A stretch of 64,000 nt of DNA from Eubacteriales bacterium (GCA_030529725.1 JAUMWI010000004.1:1-64000), one strand, 5' to 3'. Positions 43,342 to 53,032 are shown, counted from the first letter of the stretch. Program-made: numbers and translations. The notes: generated by a model from the sequence alone, not told the origin.

Positions 43342-43403
43342 CTTATTTCTCCATGTTTTCTAAATTATGGACGCAACAAAAAGTGTGTCGGACATTCGTT
43401 TGT

Positions 43404-44345
43404 TCATTTTTCTATTTTGCTTTTTGAGGGTATCGCTGTAACACGAGACAGATTACAACCTGTAATTCCGATAATAATGATGGTACAGCCCAAAATGTCA
43501 TACCAACTCATATTTTCATCCAGCAGGAAGACACCGCCCAAAATGGCAACTATGGTTGAGACTAATGCAAGAACTGAAGATTGTGCTATTGGCAGGTGAT
43601 TGATACAGACATTGTTCAAATAGAATCCCAAGAAACCACAGCCAACACTCAAAAACAGAATGTATACGTAAATACTGCTATTGCCAAGTAATGCGAAGTA
43701 CTCCGAAAGAGAGTTGTCCAATAGATGTGTGATAATGGAAATAGACAGAAAGACACAAGTGGGGATGAACATCATGATACTTGTGATTTCGAAGGAACTG
43801 AAAATTTTATGAGCTCTCCTTGATGCCACTCGGCTGGCTGCTCCGCACAGTACGCATGCAACCACCATTGCTCGACCGATTCCAGCGCTGCTGTTTGGCG
43901 CAAAATCAAAAACATTTATAATACAGACACCAGCCATGGATAGGAACACGAAAAATATCTGCTTTTTTGATGTGGTCTCACCTAACACAATCGCCCCAAG
44001 TACAGTTGCCACTAATGGTGTCAACGAGCACAGGATAGCAGTTTCTGAGGAGGAAATATAATTTAGCGCAGAAAACTCAAGAATGTTATACATGGTCGGT
44101 TGCAGAAGACCAATCAAAAAAAGCAGACCTATCTCTTTTTTGCTGTATTTGAAGCTGATCTTTCTTTTTCCGGTCAGTATCAGACAAAGAACGAGCAGGC
44201 TACAGATCAGATATCGAATTGAAAGAACGTCTACAACGCTAGCGCTTGAGAGCAAAAGAATCTTTTTCATGGAAAACCATGAAAAACCAAAAATAATGCC
44301 GCATCCGACGCCGGAAAGATATCCTATCCACTTCCCTTTTGCCAT
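43404..44345 (-). CDS. EamA/DMT-family transporter
   Basis: 313 residues from the ATG after AAAGGAGA (MAKGKWIGYLSGVG). Ten hydrophobic segments in two EamA repeats, each ending in a Pro/Gly-rich segment such as SLTPLVATVLGAIVLGE and ALVSTIVAILGGVFLLDE. These carriers export or import small metabolites. A second transporter in the same operon as a TRAP system may export a product. Confidence 0.85.
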   Translation of the reverse strand: MAKGKWIGYLSGVGCGIIFGFSWFSMKKILLLSSASVVDVLSIRYLICSLLVLCLILTGKRKISFKYSKKEIGLLFLIGLLQPTMYNILEFSALNYISSSETAILCSLTPLVATVLGAIVLGETTSKKQIFFVFLSMAGVCIINVFDFAPNSSAGIGRAMVVACVLCGAASRVASRRAHKIFSSFEITSIMMFIPTCVFLSISIITHLLDNSLSEYFALLGNSSIYVYILFLSVGCGFLGFYLNNVCINHLPIAQSSVLALVSTIVAILGGVFLLDENMSWYDILGCTIIIIGITGCNLSRVTAIPSKSKIEK

Positions 44346-44412
44346 TGTCAAAAGTTCTCCTTTAATAAACACAGAATGCGAATCATTGCGATCCGCATTC
44401 TGTGAAGTATCC

Positions 44413-45375
44413 TTAGTCTCGTCTGAGAAATCTTGCGGCATTATTATAAAGAATGTCTTCCTTAATGCCGTCATCCAAAGGTAAGTCAAGAACCTGCTGA
44501 ATCAGTTCTTTCAACGGAATACCCTGTGTAGCGGCCATAGAAGCGAACGTCAGCTTCTTGCGCAGACGTCCCTTGACATATTCGCGGTACATTTCAAAGC
44601 CGGATCCGTTAATGCCAAGCTGCTTGTATTCATAAACTTCAAGATTGACGTATACATTTTTATGGCGCATACCGAGAGCCATCATTTCGCCAACCCACGG
44701 CCAACCACTCACAGATGCCATAATACGCATATCCGGGAAATCACGAGCGACCTGATCGATATGACTGGGATGTCCAATCATCATGGGCAAATTGTTGTCA
44801 TAGTTCATGCAGCTATAAATGAACACAGGGATATCGAGTTCACAGGCTTTGGCAAAAAGAGGATAGTTGCGTCTGTCATCGGCGGGAAGCCCGTTGCGAT
44901 AAGCGGAAACATAAAGGCAGCCAAGACCGCGTTCCTTAACATCGTATTCAAGCTGTCTAACTGCATCCATTCCTTTGCGGCAATCGGCGAAGCAGATGCC
45001 CATCATACGGTCTTTTCCGTACTTGTTGAGGATTTCAACTGTTCTGTCGTTATCGCGGTCAACAGTTGTAACAACACCATACTCGACGCCAATGCTATCC
45101 AGTTCAGGGAAGAACTTATTCATTTCTTCGTCGAAAGTCCCGACACCGGCTTTATCAGCGGCCTTAAATACGAGGTCACGTACGGCGTCCTTGCCGCCGC
45201 TTTTGAATGTGTTCAGGACCTCGGGAACACTCAGCCCGATATTACTGCAGCAACGCTTGAGGAAGAAATCCTGGTAGCCAAAATTGTCATCGTTATCCCA
45301 CAGATCGACAAGATAGTTGTAACCAAACTTATCGAGCGGGAAATCAAGACGCATATCAATTACTCGATTAGACAT
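44413..45375 (-). CDS. Amidohydrolase-2-fold protein lacking visible metal ligands
   Basis: 320 residues with the overall pattern of COG2159 metal-dependent hydrolases, including the terminal NAARFLRRD (family NArrlf). The expected metal ligands are not seen: the N-terminal HxH is replaced by IDMRLDFP, the middle His region reads FIYSCMNYDNN, and the last Asp region reads TFASMAATQG in place of FGSD. A His pair survives in IGHPSHIDQ. It may be a metal-free hydrolase, a decarboxylase-like variant, or a non-catalytic member. It lies between TRAP and EamA genes. Confidence 0.78.
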   Translation of the reverse strand: MSNRVIDMRLDFPLDKFGYNYLVDLWDNDDNFGYQDFFLKRCCSNIGLSVPEVLNTFKSGGKDAVRDLVFKAADKAGVGTFDEEMNKFFPELDSIGVEYGVVTTVDRDNDRTVEILNKYGKDRMMGICFADCRKGMDAVRQLEYDVKERGLGCLYVSAYRNGLPADDRRNYPLFAKACELDIPVFIYSCMNYDNNLPMMIGHPSHIDQVARDFPDMRIMASVSGWPWVGEMMALGMRHKNVYVNLEVYEYKQLGINGSGFEMYREYVKGRLRKKLTFASMAATQGIPLKELIQQVLDLPLDDGIKEDILYNNAARFLRRD

Positions 45376-45445
45376 ATAAAACCTCCGTTAGATTTATTCT
45401 TATATCGTAAAGAAATCGCATGACCAATGGTTGTAGGATTTTTTC

Positions 45446-46729
45446 TTACCCTAACAGATTCACAAGACCCATTGTGGTCGGCGGGAAATAGGTGACAAGA
45501 GCCAACGGAACAAGAAGGGCAATAATAAACCAAATGACATAGCGCATCATTTTTATGATAGGTTCGCCTGTCAGTGCTGTGGCGACAAACAGATCCATGC
45601 CGTACGGGGGTGTCACGAAGCCGATGGCAAGATTTAGCGTCAGCATAACGCCGAAAGTTATCGGACTCATGCCTAACGATGTTACCACGGGCAACAGCAT
45701 GGGGGAGAGAATGATCGTTGCTGGGATATTATCAAGTAAGCAACCAATGAACAGTAGGAGCAAATTGATCAACAGCAGCAGCAAGAATTTGTTGTCAGTT
45801 ATGCCGAGAATAACAGAGGCCATCTTTTCAGGGATGCGTTCAAGGGAGAGATACATTGCAAAAGCAGCGGAAAGTCCGCACATAAAGGTAGTTGCACCAT
45901 TTGTGCTCATGGTATTCTTCAGGCACTTGTAGACATCTTTCCATGTCATTTCCCGATAGATAAAAACGCTGACAACTATGGAGTAGGCGACAGCAATAAC
46001 AGAGGCTTCGGTCGGTGTAAAAATGCCTCCGTAAATTCCGCCGAGAACGACCACAGGCATCATGAGAGCCCAGATTGCGTTTTTAAAACTGATCCACAAA
46101 TCACGTAAATGGAACGGCTTTTTTTCGCCACCAAAATGATAATGTTTGCACAGTATGTAGTTTGCAATCATCAGGACAACGCCCATCAGGATGCCGGGGA
46201 TAATGCCTGCTAAGAACAGATCGCTGATGGAGACACCCACGCAGCACCCATAAATGACAAAGGGTATACTGGGAGGGATGATAACGCCGATTGACGAAGC
46301 TGATGCGACAAGACTGCCTGCATACGCAGGGTCATAATCGTGATTCTTCATTTCAGGGATCATGAAGCCACCGATTGCCGTAGTCGTTGCAAAGGAAGAG
46401 CCGGAAAGCGCGGCAAAGAACATACAGGTCATTGTGGTGACCATTCCAAGACCGCCAAGCAGCCAACCCAGCAAAGCGTCGCAGAATTGCACGAGACGAC
46501 GGGCAATGCCGCCGGTGCTCATCAGGTTTCCTGCCAAAATGAAGAACGGAATTGCCAAAAGCGTAAATGAATTGGCGCCCGTTATCGCATTTTGTGCTAT
46601 GACCAGTAGGGGGATATTCGATGTAAGCAACATGGCAACCAACGTGGATAAACCGATGCTGTATCCGATTGGAATTCCAATCAGAATCAAAACGATAAAG
46701 GAACCAAACAGTAACAGAGCTGCATTCAT
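45446..46729 (-). CDS. TRAP transporter large permease (DctM type)
   Basis: 427 residues with about twelve hydrophobic segments; typical stretches are ITGANSFTLLAIPFFILAGNLM, LSGSSFATTTAIGGFMIPEM and GVMLTLNLAIGFVTPPYGMDLF. With DctQ and DctP it forms a sodium-driven uptake system for organic acids. It overlaps the small subunit by ATGA and is followed by the amidohydrolase-like gene. Confidence 0.95.
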   Translation of the reverse strand: MNAALLLFGSFIVLILIGIPIGYSIGLSTLVAMLLTSNIPLLVIAQNAITGANSFTLLAIPFFILAGNLMSTGGIARRLVQFCDALLGWLLGGLGMVTTMTCMFFAALSGSSFATTTAIGGFMIPEMKNHDYDPAYAGSLVASASSIGVIIPPSIPFVIYGCCVGVSISDLFLAGIIPGILMGVVLMIANYILCKHYHFGGEKKPFHLRDLWISFKNAIWALMMPVVVLGGIYGGIFTPTEASVIAVAYSIVVSVFIYREMTWKDVYKCLKNTMSTNGATTFMCGLSAAFAMYLSLERIPEKMASVILGITDNKFLLLLLINLLLLFIGCLLDNIPATIILSPMLLPVVTSLGMSPITFGVMLTLNLAIGFVTPPYGMDLFVATALTGEPIIKMMRYVIWFIIALLVPLALVTYFPPTTMGLVNLLG

Positions 46730-47250
46730 ACCAATTCACCTCCGTCTTCTTTGTCCGAATGAAGTAAGGCTGTCATTTTACCGATCTCTTCAATGATCTG
46801 CACCACCATTCTTAAGCAAACCAGTAAATTACCTACCGGCAGACTCAGGTACACAATCCAGAGCGGAATACGCATTGCGGAAGAAACCGCGTGCCTTCCC
46901 ATAATGCTTATCATACTTAGGTATCCGTAACGAACCAGAAAAAATGCAAAGACGAGTACGCCGATGCATCCTGTAATATTTAAAATGCAGTTTCCTTTCT
47001 TTCCTAACATGCCCTGCAAAATTTCAACCTTAACATGTGTTCTTTCCCGAGTTGCCATACTTGTTCCAAGCCAAATCTGCCAAATGAAAACATATCGCGC
47101 AAATTCTTCGCTCCAGGATAACGAGGAGTCGAAGACATAACGGGCAATGACCTGAACGAATATTACTGTAACCGTGACGGCAAGGCTGACAGCAAGAAGA
47201 TTCTCTTCGAAGGAGTCATAACATTTAATAATTTTCTTCAAGTGTTTCAA
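46726..47250 (-). CDS. TRAP transporter small permease (DctQ type)
   Basis: 174 residues with four membrane segments; the family motif is SWSEEFARYVFIWQIWLGTSMATRE-like, here from about residue 45. I place the start at a TTG (47250-47248) 5 bases after GAGGTGAG; the open frame begins 28 codons earlier but without a ribosome site. The next gene overlaps it. Confidence 0.88.
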   Translation of the reverse strand: MKHLKKIIKCYDSFEENLLAVSLAVTVTVIFVQVIARYVFDSSLSWSEEFARYVFIWQIWLGTSMATRERTHVKVEILQGMLGKKGNCILNITGCIGVLVFAFFLVRYGYLSMISIMGRHAVSSAMRIPLWIVYLSLPVGNLLVCLRMVVQIIEEIGKMTALLHSDKEDGGELV

Positions 47251-47353
47251 TATCTCACCTCTTATGCTTTGTGACGGTTTTAAGGGTAAAATGCCTGTCA
47301 ATACAGCCGCATTAAAATGCGGCTGTATTGACACTTAGTTATTATTTAGTCAA

Positions 47354-48382
47354 TTACTTTTTGCACGCATCCAAAATGCTAAAGACTTTTTCGCCCCATG
47401 CAGCCTTATATTCTTCGTACATGGGTTCAACAGCCTCAACGAACTTCTGGTGATTTTCGGGGGAGACAGTATTAACAGTCATTCCCTCTTCATTTTCAAG
47501 CTTGGAGAGATAGTTCTCTTCCTTTTCCTTTTCAATTCTCAGATGCTCATCGCCGTACCATTTGCTGCTAATCTCAGAGATCAGGGCCTGATCCTCAGCG
47601 GAAAGGCTGTTAAAGAAATCGTTGTTGATAACGAATCCGCCGAAAGAATAGCAATGCTCGGTAACGCTCAGATACTTCTGGACTTCGAAGAACTTGGAGT
47701 CATAAATGGTGGAGTTGGAGTTTTCCTGACCGTCCACGGTTCCTTGCTGCAGACCGGTATAAAGCTCACTGAAGCTCATCGGGGTCGCATTGCAGTCAAG
47801 AAGCTCAAACATACGAAGGAACACGGGGCTCTCCATAACTCTCATCTTGATGGGGGCGAGATCCGCGGGGGTATTGATGGGTTGGATGTTGTTCGTCATG
47901 TTGCGCTTGCCACCATACGAATAGTTAAGGATTTTAAGATTGACATCTGCGCACAGATCGCTCAAATAAGCACCGAGCTTACCACCGTGGTTCAGGGCTG
48001 CGTCGGATTCTTCTTCACTGCTGAAGATAAAGGGAAGGTCGAGAATGCCGATTTCGTCATGGTAATTAGCAAGAACGGAAATCGCGGGAGCGCAGGCGGT
48101 AACAGAGCCACTTGCAACCAGCTCGCAGCAGTCAAAATCACCTCCCATAAGACCATTGGGGAAGATCTCTACGGTGATTCGACCGTTCGTTGCCGCCTCA
48201 ATATCATCCTTAAAGCCGACAGAAGCGATGTGTGCGGTAGAGTCTTCTGAGCAGGCGTGCGCAATAGAAATTGTATAGGAATTATCTGCATCCGGTGTGC
48301 TCCCGGTGTTCTCGTTACTGCCGCATGCAACAAGAGAGAACACCATCAGTAACGCGAGAATAAGTGCAATACTTTTTTTCAT
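47354..48382 (-). CDS. TRAP transporter solute-binding lipoprotein (DctP type)
   Basis: 342 residues. A signal peptide with lipobox LVAC anchors it outside the membrane. The DctP fold is seen from SIAHACSEDSTAH; the conserved Arg-containing IKMRVMESPVFLRMFELLDCNATPMS region would bind a carboxylate, and YTGLQQGTVDGQENS is the family signature. The ligand is a carboxylic acid, identity unknown. It is the first gene of the leftward operon. Confidence 0.94.
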   Translation of the reverse strand: MKKSIALILALLMVFSLVACGSNENTGSTPDADNSYTISIAHACSEDSTAHIASVGFKDDIEAATNGRITVEIFPNGLMGGDFDCCELVASGSVTACAPAISVLANYHDEIGILDLPFIFSSEEESDAALNHGGKLGAYLSDLCADVNLKILNYSYGGKRNMTNNIQPINTPADLAPIKMRVMESPVFLRMFELLDCNATPMSFSELYTGLQQGTVDGQENSNSTIYDSKFFEVQKYLSVTEHCYSFGGFVINNDFFNSLSAEDQALISEISSKWYGDEHLRIEKEKEENYLSKLENEEGMTVNTVSPENHQKFVEAVEPMYEEYKAAWGEKVFSILDACKK

Positions 48383-48444
48383 AATAACCCTCCATAAAAT
48401 AAAACTATTCTTAAAAGTAATTATCTTTACTATTAAGTGAGATG

Positions 48445-48473
48445 ATTATATAATGTTAATGATGTTTTTTCAA
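48445..48473 (-). promoter_or_regulatory. Promoter of the TRAP-AcnX operon
   Basis: Minus strand TTGAAA (48473-48468), 17 bases, TATAAT (48450-48445), 63 bases before the dctP ATG. The spacer contains an AATGTT element also seen near the kinase and gntR promoters. The 363-base gap up to the aldo/keto reductase is AT-rich and holds only the two divergent promoters. Confidence 0.8.
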
Positions 48474-48655
48474 TATGTAATAATACCAAATACTGCGTTT
48501 AGAAAATGTATATAATGACCAAAATAATGCTGGCATCTTTATACTACACTTAAAACCATTAAACTATTTTTACTATTTGCTTAAATAATATGTTAAATAT
48601 GTTTGCTAATTTTACAATTCAGAACAATAACCAACAAAAATTAGCGTGAGGTATA

Positions 48656-48684
48656 TTGATTTTGCTAATTTGATATGATATAAA
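48656..48684 (+). promoter_or_regulatory. Promoter of the aldo/keto reductase gene
   Basis: TTGATT, 17 bases, TATAAA, about 60 bases before the ATG. CAAACATAGTGCTGTTTT shortly downstream (48693-48710) loosely resembles the kinase operator. Confidence 0.7.
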
Positions 48685-48745
48685 CTTATCTTACAAACAT
48701 AGTGCTGTTTTAATATTTACAAAATGGACAATAAAGGAGAAGCAC

Positions 48746-49573
48746 ATGGATATCAATAGCAGAAAGACACTATCAAATGGCGTTGAGATACCACTTATTG
48801 GGTTGGGCGTTTATCTTTCCCCTCGCGGAGAGGCAACAGCGTCTGCTGTACGTTGGGCAATAGAGGCAGGATACCGGCATATTGATACTGCCGCAATCTA
48901 TGGAAACGAAAGCAGCGTTGGAGAAGGAATTCGAACCAGTGGGATATCTCGCGATCAGCTCTTTATTACGTCGAAGCTTTGGAACGATGACATCCGAAAG
49001 GGGAGAACTCTGGAAGCGTTTAAGGAATCCCTCAGCCGACTGGGGACGGACTATTTGGACCTTTATCTTATCCATTGGCCTGCAGAGGGACATGAGCGAG
49101 CGTGGCAGGTGCTGGAGGAACTGTATCAATCGGGCTCAGTTCGCGCTATTGGCGTCAGCAATTATCACCTTCAGCACATTGATGAATTGGAGCGTGAAGC
49201 AAAAATTATGCCTATGCTCAATCAATTTGAGTGTCATCCGTATCTATCTCAGGGACCGCTGATAGAGTTGTGTCGGCAGCGCGGAATGGCATACGAATCC
49301 TACAGTCCTCTTGGTGGGCAAAACGGCACTATACTGAGCGATCCGAAGATTGCAGAAATCGCGGCAAAGCATAATAAAACTCCCGCACAGATCACGCTGC
49401 GCTGGCATTTGCAGCGAGGGAGTGTCATCTTACCTAAGTCGAATCATAAAGAACGCATAATTTCCAATTCGCAACTTTTTAATTTCTCCCTTTCAGAGGA
49501 AGAGATGAACGAGATAGATAATTTGGATCGGGGAATTCGCACCGGCGGAAACCCGGATTGCTTTAATTTCTGA
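48746..49573 (+). CDS. Aldo/keto reductase
   Basis: 275 residues, complete AKR barrel. The catalytic tetrad appears as Asp in HIDTAAIYGNE with Tyr, Lys in ITSKLWNDD, and His in YLIHWP. NADPH-binding LPKSNHKERIISN is near the C terminus. It probably interconverts an aldehyde or ketone with an alcohol in the sugar-acid pathway. Monocistronic, divergent from the TRAP operon, with its own promoter and terminator. Confidence 0.95.
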   Translation: MDINSRKTLSNGVEIPLIGLGVYLSPRGEATASAVRWAIEAGYRHIDTAAIYGNESSVGEGIRTSGISRDQLFITSKLWNDDIRKGRTLEAFKESLSRLGTDYLDLYLIHWPAEGHERAWQVLEELYQSGSVRAIGVSNYHLQHIDELEREAKIMPMLNQFECHPYLSQGPLIELCRQRGMAYESYSPLGGQNGTILSDPKIAEIAAKHNKTPAQITLRWHLQRGSVILPKSNHKERIISNSQLFNFSLSEEEMNEIDNLDRGIRTGGNPDCFNF

Positions 49574-49589
49574 TTTTTACTTGAGAGAA

Positions 49590-49626
49590 AAATCCCTCGG
49601 TTCAGTTGACGTGAACCGAGGGATTT
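49590..49626. terminator. Bidirectional terminator after the aldo/keto reductase
   Basis: AAATCCCTCGGTTCA with its perfect complement (15-base arms) around a 7-base loop; serves converging genes. Confidence 0.88.
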
Positions 49627-49669
49627 CGCCTCTGAATGAAGAAACAGGAAACCATTGACAGAATTAATC

Positions 49670-50464
49670 TTATTTCCATTCCACCTGCAAAGGTGCGCGT
49701 TCAACTAAGCGGTGGAAGTGGACTGCGGGGTAGCCGGTAATCATGCAGGCACATACTTTTTTGTCAGAAGGAATATCAATAAGCTTTGCGAATCGGTCGC
49801 GATAATCTTTATGACAAATCAAAAACTCCAACAAACCGATCCAGCAGGTGCCGAGTCCGAGAGACGGCGCAAGAAGAGAGATAAATGTCAGGGAGAACTG
49901 AGCGTTTTTTTCTCCGAGAGAAAAATTTTTGTCACTGACCGCGAGAATTAGGTGCTGCGCGTTGTAAAATAGCGCGTCATGTCCATAGTGGTTTTGCAGC
50001 CACACGGTGTGTTCTACAAAGGAATAAGCCGGGTCATCCTGCGGCAGCTCCTGAAAGATTTCACAGTAAAGATCATTGATCTTTTTTAACTTATCCCGTC
50101 CGCTGACAACGATATATCCAATACCCTGCGAGTTTTCACCGGTTTGCGGATAGCGACCGATATTTAAAAGACGCAACAAGGTCTCTTCTTTAACGGGACG
50201 GTCTTCGTAGTAACGTACTGAGCGCGGCGTGCGCAGAAAATGCTCTGCGATTTCAGGGGAGAGCGGTTCACCGACCAGCTCTTTCTGTGGAGCGAGGGGG
50301 TTGTCCATGCTGTCTGTGGGACAGACTGCAGCGCAGTGACCGCAGGAAATGCATAAATCGAGGTTAATTTGGACACCGGTAGGGGTCATTTTAATGGCAT
50401 CATTTTGCAGAACGCATTCTTTGATACATAATCCGCAACGGCGGCAAGTAATATCATGATTCAT
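49670..50464 (-). CDS. Ferredoxin-nitroreductase fusion protein
   Basis: 264 residues. Two 4Fe-4S motifs lead (CRRCGLCIKEC and CISCGHCAAVCP), followed by a nitroreductase-type flavin domain from RTPRSVRYYEDRPV, with the FMN region GLGTCWIGLLEF. This two-part layout is a known Clostridia type that uses ferredoxin electrons directly rather than NAD(P)H. The electron acceptor is unknown. It is divergent from the GntR regulator. Confidence 0.92.
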   Translation of the reverse strand: MNHDITCRRCGLCIKECVLQNDAIKMTPTGVQINLDLCISCGHCAAVCPTDSMDNPLAPQKELVGEPLSPEIAEHFLRTPRSVRYYEDRPVKEETLLRLLNIGRYPQTGENSQGIGYIVVSGRDKLKKINDLYCEIFQELPQDDPAYSFVEHTVWLQNHYGHDALFYNAQHLILAVSDKNFSLGEKNAQFSLTFISLLAPSLGLGTCWIGLLEFLICHKDYRDRFAKLIDIPSDKKVCACMITGYPAVHFHRLVERAPLQVEWK

Positions 50465-50539
50465 AATTATCCCTCTTCAACTCAGTTTTGATAAAAATAT
50501 GATTTTAATGATTCTGTTGTTGCAATTTAAATAGAAATA

Positions 50540-50568
50540 TTGACAAAACGCTACGCTTTTCCTATAAT
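50540..50568 (+). promoter_or_regulatory. Consensus promoter of the GntR regulator
   Basis: TTGACA, 17 bases, TATAAT. An AATAATGTTATG element lies between it and the ATG (around 50605-50616), a possible autoregulatory half-site. Confidence 0.88.
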
Positions 50569-50629
50569 AAAGAAGCACAAAACATCTTAGTTTTATATAA
50601 AGATAATAATGTTATGAGAGGCGTTTGGC

Positions 50630-51346
50630 ATGAAAAATATCCCAGCTTATCGTACAGTTTACTTTTCAATTAAGCGCGCTATTCAGGAAGGGAACTACAG
50701 ACCGGGCGATTTGATTCCCTGCGAGTCGGACCTTGAGAGTGAATTCGCTGTCAGCAGAACAACGATCCGTAAAGCAATCAGTATTTTGACTTCAGAGGGT
50801 TACCTTGATGTCAAACAGGGACGCGGCACGATGGTTCTTGACACCTCAACGACACAGCGGCTCAACAGCATTACCTCCGTCACGGAAACGCTTATAAAAC
50901 AGGGATATAAGGTGACAACAGAGGGGACGAGTATTGAGATTGTCAATGCCCGCTCGGCCGCAGCCTCAGCCTTGGAAATCCCTGTAGGAACAGACATCTA
51001 TCTTGTCCAAAGGGTCCTGTATGCCGACGGAGTGCCGATTGCCATTATCAAGAATTATCTAAAAACCAACGAGTTGCCTAATTTACAGGCCAAGGTGGGC
51101 AGTTTTGTCGGCCTATACGGTATGTTAGAAAAGGATTACAACATTATTCTGACAAACGCGACAGAATACATTTCAGCAATCAGCGCAGATTTTGCAGAGT
51201 CGCAGATTCTGCGTATTCCGCTTGGCAGTCCGCTGCTTCTGGTGCGGAGAATTGCCTGCACAGAACAGGGGCCGATTGAGTATGCATCAATCAAGATCAT
51301 CGCAGACAAATACGAATACAGTGCATATCTTGAGGGCAGAAAGTGA
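50630..51346 (+). CDS. GntR/HutC-family regulator with UTRA domain
   Basis: 238 residues. The N-terminal winged helix is YRPGDLIPCESDLESEFAVSRTTIRKA, and a UTRA effector-binding domain covers about 90-235. UTRA regulators bind sugar phosphates, amino-acid derivatives and similar compounds. As the only transcription factor in the island it is the prime candidate to control the TRAP, kinase and decarboxylase operons. Confidence 0.93.
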   Translation: MKNIPAYRTVYFSIKRAIQEGNYRPGDLIPCESDLESEFAVSRTTIRKAISILTSEGYLDVKQGRGTMVLDTSTTQRLNSITSVTETLIKQGYKVTTEGTSIEIVNARSAAASALEIPVGTDIYLVQRVLYADGVPIAIIKNYLKTNELPNLQAKVGSFVGLYGMLEKDYNIILTNATEYISAISADFAESQILRIPLGSPLLLVRRIACTEQGPIEYASIKIIADKYEYSAYLEGRK

Positions 51347-51400
51347 TTTTTTAGCGGAAACTTCAAGGATAGGAGAGCCTGTAACAGGCTCTCTTTCTTT

Positions 51401-52906
51401 TTACGTTTCGGCAAGATAGTCGCCCAGATCCGAAAGAATACCGCAGATGTGCTGGAATTTAGGAAGAAGTGCCGCATAGGAGACAATATTTTGCGCCATC
51501 GGATGATAAACATTTTCGACTTTGTGCAGAGTGGGAACGAGGTCGTAGCTGCTCCACAGACCGCAAGCCCGTGCGCATATAGCGGCTGCGCCGAGCGACG
51601 CCGCATCCTGATCAACATTTGTTTTCGTGATGTTGCAATTGAAAACATCTGCAAACATCTGCATCCAAATCTTGCTTTTACTTCCTCCGCCGCAAAACAT
51701 CAGCTCGGTATCAATAGCCACGTGCTCCGACAGAGCTTCAAGCGACGTTTTGAGATTAAGAGCAATGCCCTCCAATCCAGCGCGAATCAAATCCGCTCGC
51801 GTTGTTCCGAGGTGCATTCCGATAAATGCGCCGCGAATATTTGGGCTTTTGTCCTGGCGTGTTCCACCTGCGAGGCTTGGGTTAAAGAATACACCGTTCG
51901 CACCAACGGGCACCTGCTCTGCCATTTGATCCATTGCGGCGTAGGCATCTTTACCGAGCTCACTGCACAATGTTTCGCGGATCCAACGCAGTGAGGAACC
52001 ACCAGCAAAAATGGAGTATGCCGAGGTATACATATTTTCCTGAATGTGGGCGAAAACGTAAGGACGGCGCCTGGCGTCCAAAACGGGCTGCTCTGAGTTA
52101 ACAGGAATCCAGCTTGAGGAGCCGAGCGATACATACACCTTTCCGGGGACAGTGCCAACGGCGCCGAGCGCCATACAGGCGTTGTCTACGCCTCCGCAGG
52201 CAACTGGCGTTCCAACTGCAAGACCACATTGAACGGAGGCTTCCGCTGTAACCTTGCCAATGATCTGATGAGACGGAACAATATCAGGGAAAATAGACTG
52301 AGGGATATCTGCAGCATCAAGGAATGCTGGGATTAATTGGTGCTGATGCAGATCGTACGCCCCGAAACCAGAGGCGTACGAGGGGTCTGTAAACACCTCG
52401 CCAGTGAGCCGGAAGTTGATATAGTCTTTTGAGCCAAGGATTTTGTCAACACGGGAAAACAGCTCGGGGTGATTTTCTTTAAGCCACATCAATTTGAATA
52501 AGGAATAACATGGAGTCGGAAAGCCGTTTCCGGTCCGCATATACCATTCGGTTTCGTCGATTGCGCGGAAAAATCTTTCTGCCTGCGTGGAAGCTCTGCT
52601 GTCGGACCAGATCGGAACTTGATCCAGTAGGACGTTTTTTTCACAGTCGATGGGAACCGTTACGAGACTATGCCCGGAAAGCGCTACACAGACGATCTCG
52701 CGGCTGTCAATGCCGGTTTGTTCAAGTAGCGAATGTGTACTCTGACAAATGCCTTTCCACCAATCTTCGGGACGCTGCTCATGCCAACCGTCGCATGGGT
52801 AATAGGTGGGATATTCAATAAAGCATTTGGCAAGGGTCATTAGCTCGCGGTTATAGATCGAAGCCTTTACACCACCAGTACCAAGATCATAAGAGATAAA
52901 GTACAT
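51401..52906 (-). CDS. FGGY-family carbohydrate kinase
   Basis: 501 residues from the ATG after GGGAGG. N-terminal phosphate loop YDLGTGGVKASIY, then WWKGICQSTHSLLEQ, the FGGY-type CGGVDNACMALGAVGTVPG, and the C-terminal CGGGSKSKIWMQMFADV with nucleotide contacts. It resembles xylulokinase/gluconokinase-like members. DLGTGG rather than DxGT(S/T) is slightly unusual. It would phosphorylate a sugar or sugar acid of the pathway. Located between the regulator (converging) and the decarboxylase operon (diverging). Confidence 0.92.
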   Translation of the reverse strand: MYFISYDLGTGGVKASIYNRELMTLAKCFIEYPTYYPCDGWHEQRPEDWWKGICQSTHSLLEQTGIDSREIVCVALSGHSLVTVPIDCEKNVLLDQVPIWSDSRASTQAERFFRAIDETEWYMRTGNGFPTPCYSLFKLMWLKENHPELFSRVDKILGSKDYINFRLTGEVFTDPSYASGFGAYDLHQHQLIPAFLDAADIPQSIFPDIVPSHQIIGKVTAEASVQCGLAVGTPVACGGVDNACMALGAVGTVPGKVYVSLGSSSWIPVNSEQPVLDARRRPYVFAHIQENMYTSAYSIFAGGSSLRWIRETLCSELGKDAYAAMDQMAEQVPVGANGVFFNPSLAGGTRQDKSPNIRGAFIGMHLGTTRADLIRAGLEGIALNLKTSLEALSEHVAIDTELMFCGGGSKSKIWMQMFADVFNCNITKTNVDQDAASLGAAAICARACGLWSSYDLVPTLHKVENVYHPMAQNIVSYAALLPKFQHICGILSDLGDYLAET

Positions 52907-52937
52907 TTTCTTCCTCCCGACTTTATTTCTATTATAA

Positions 52938-52966
52938 ATAATAGCAAACATTATGATGTTTGTAAA
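52938..52966 (-). promoter_or_regulatory. Kinase promoter with operator palindrome in the spacer
   Basis: Minus strand TTTACA (52966-52961), 17 bases, TATTAT (52943-52938). The spacer is filled by the perfect palindrome CAAACAT-TATG-ATGTTTG (52945-52962, plus-strand reading), the expected size and position for a GntR-type operator. Confidence 0.8.
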
Positions 52967-53032
52967 GTGTTATTTTAGAAAAATGTGGACTATGCTTGAA
53001 TTACTAAGATTTATTGGATTTTATAAAATGCG

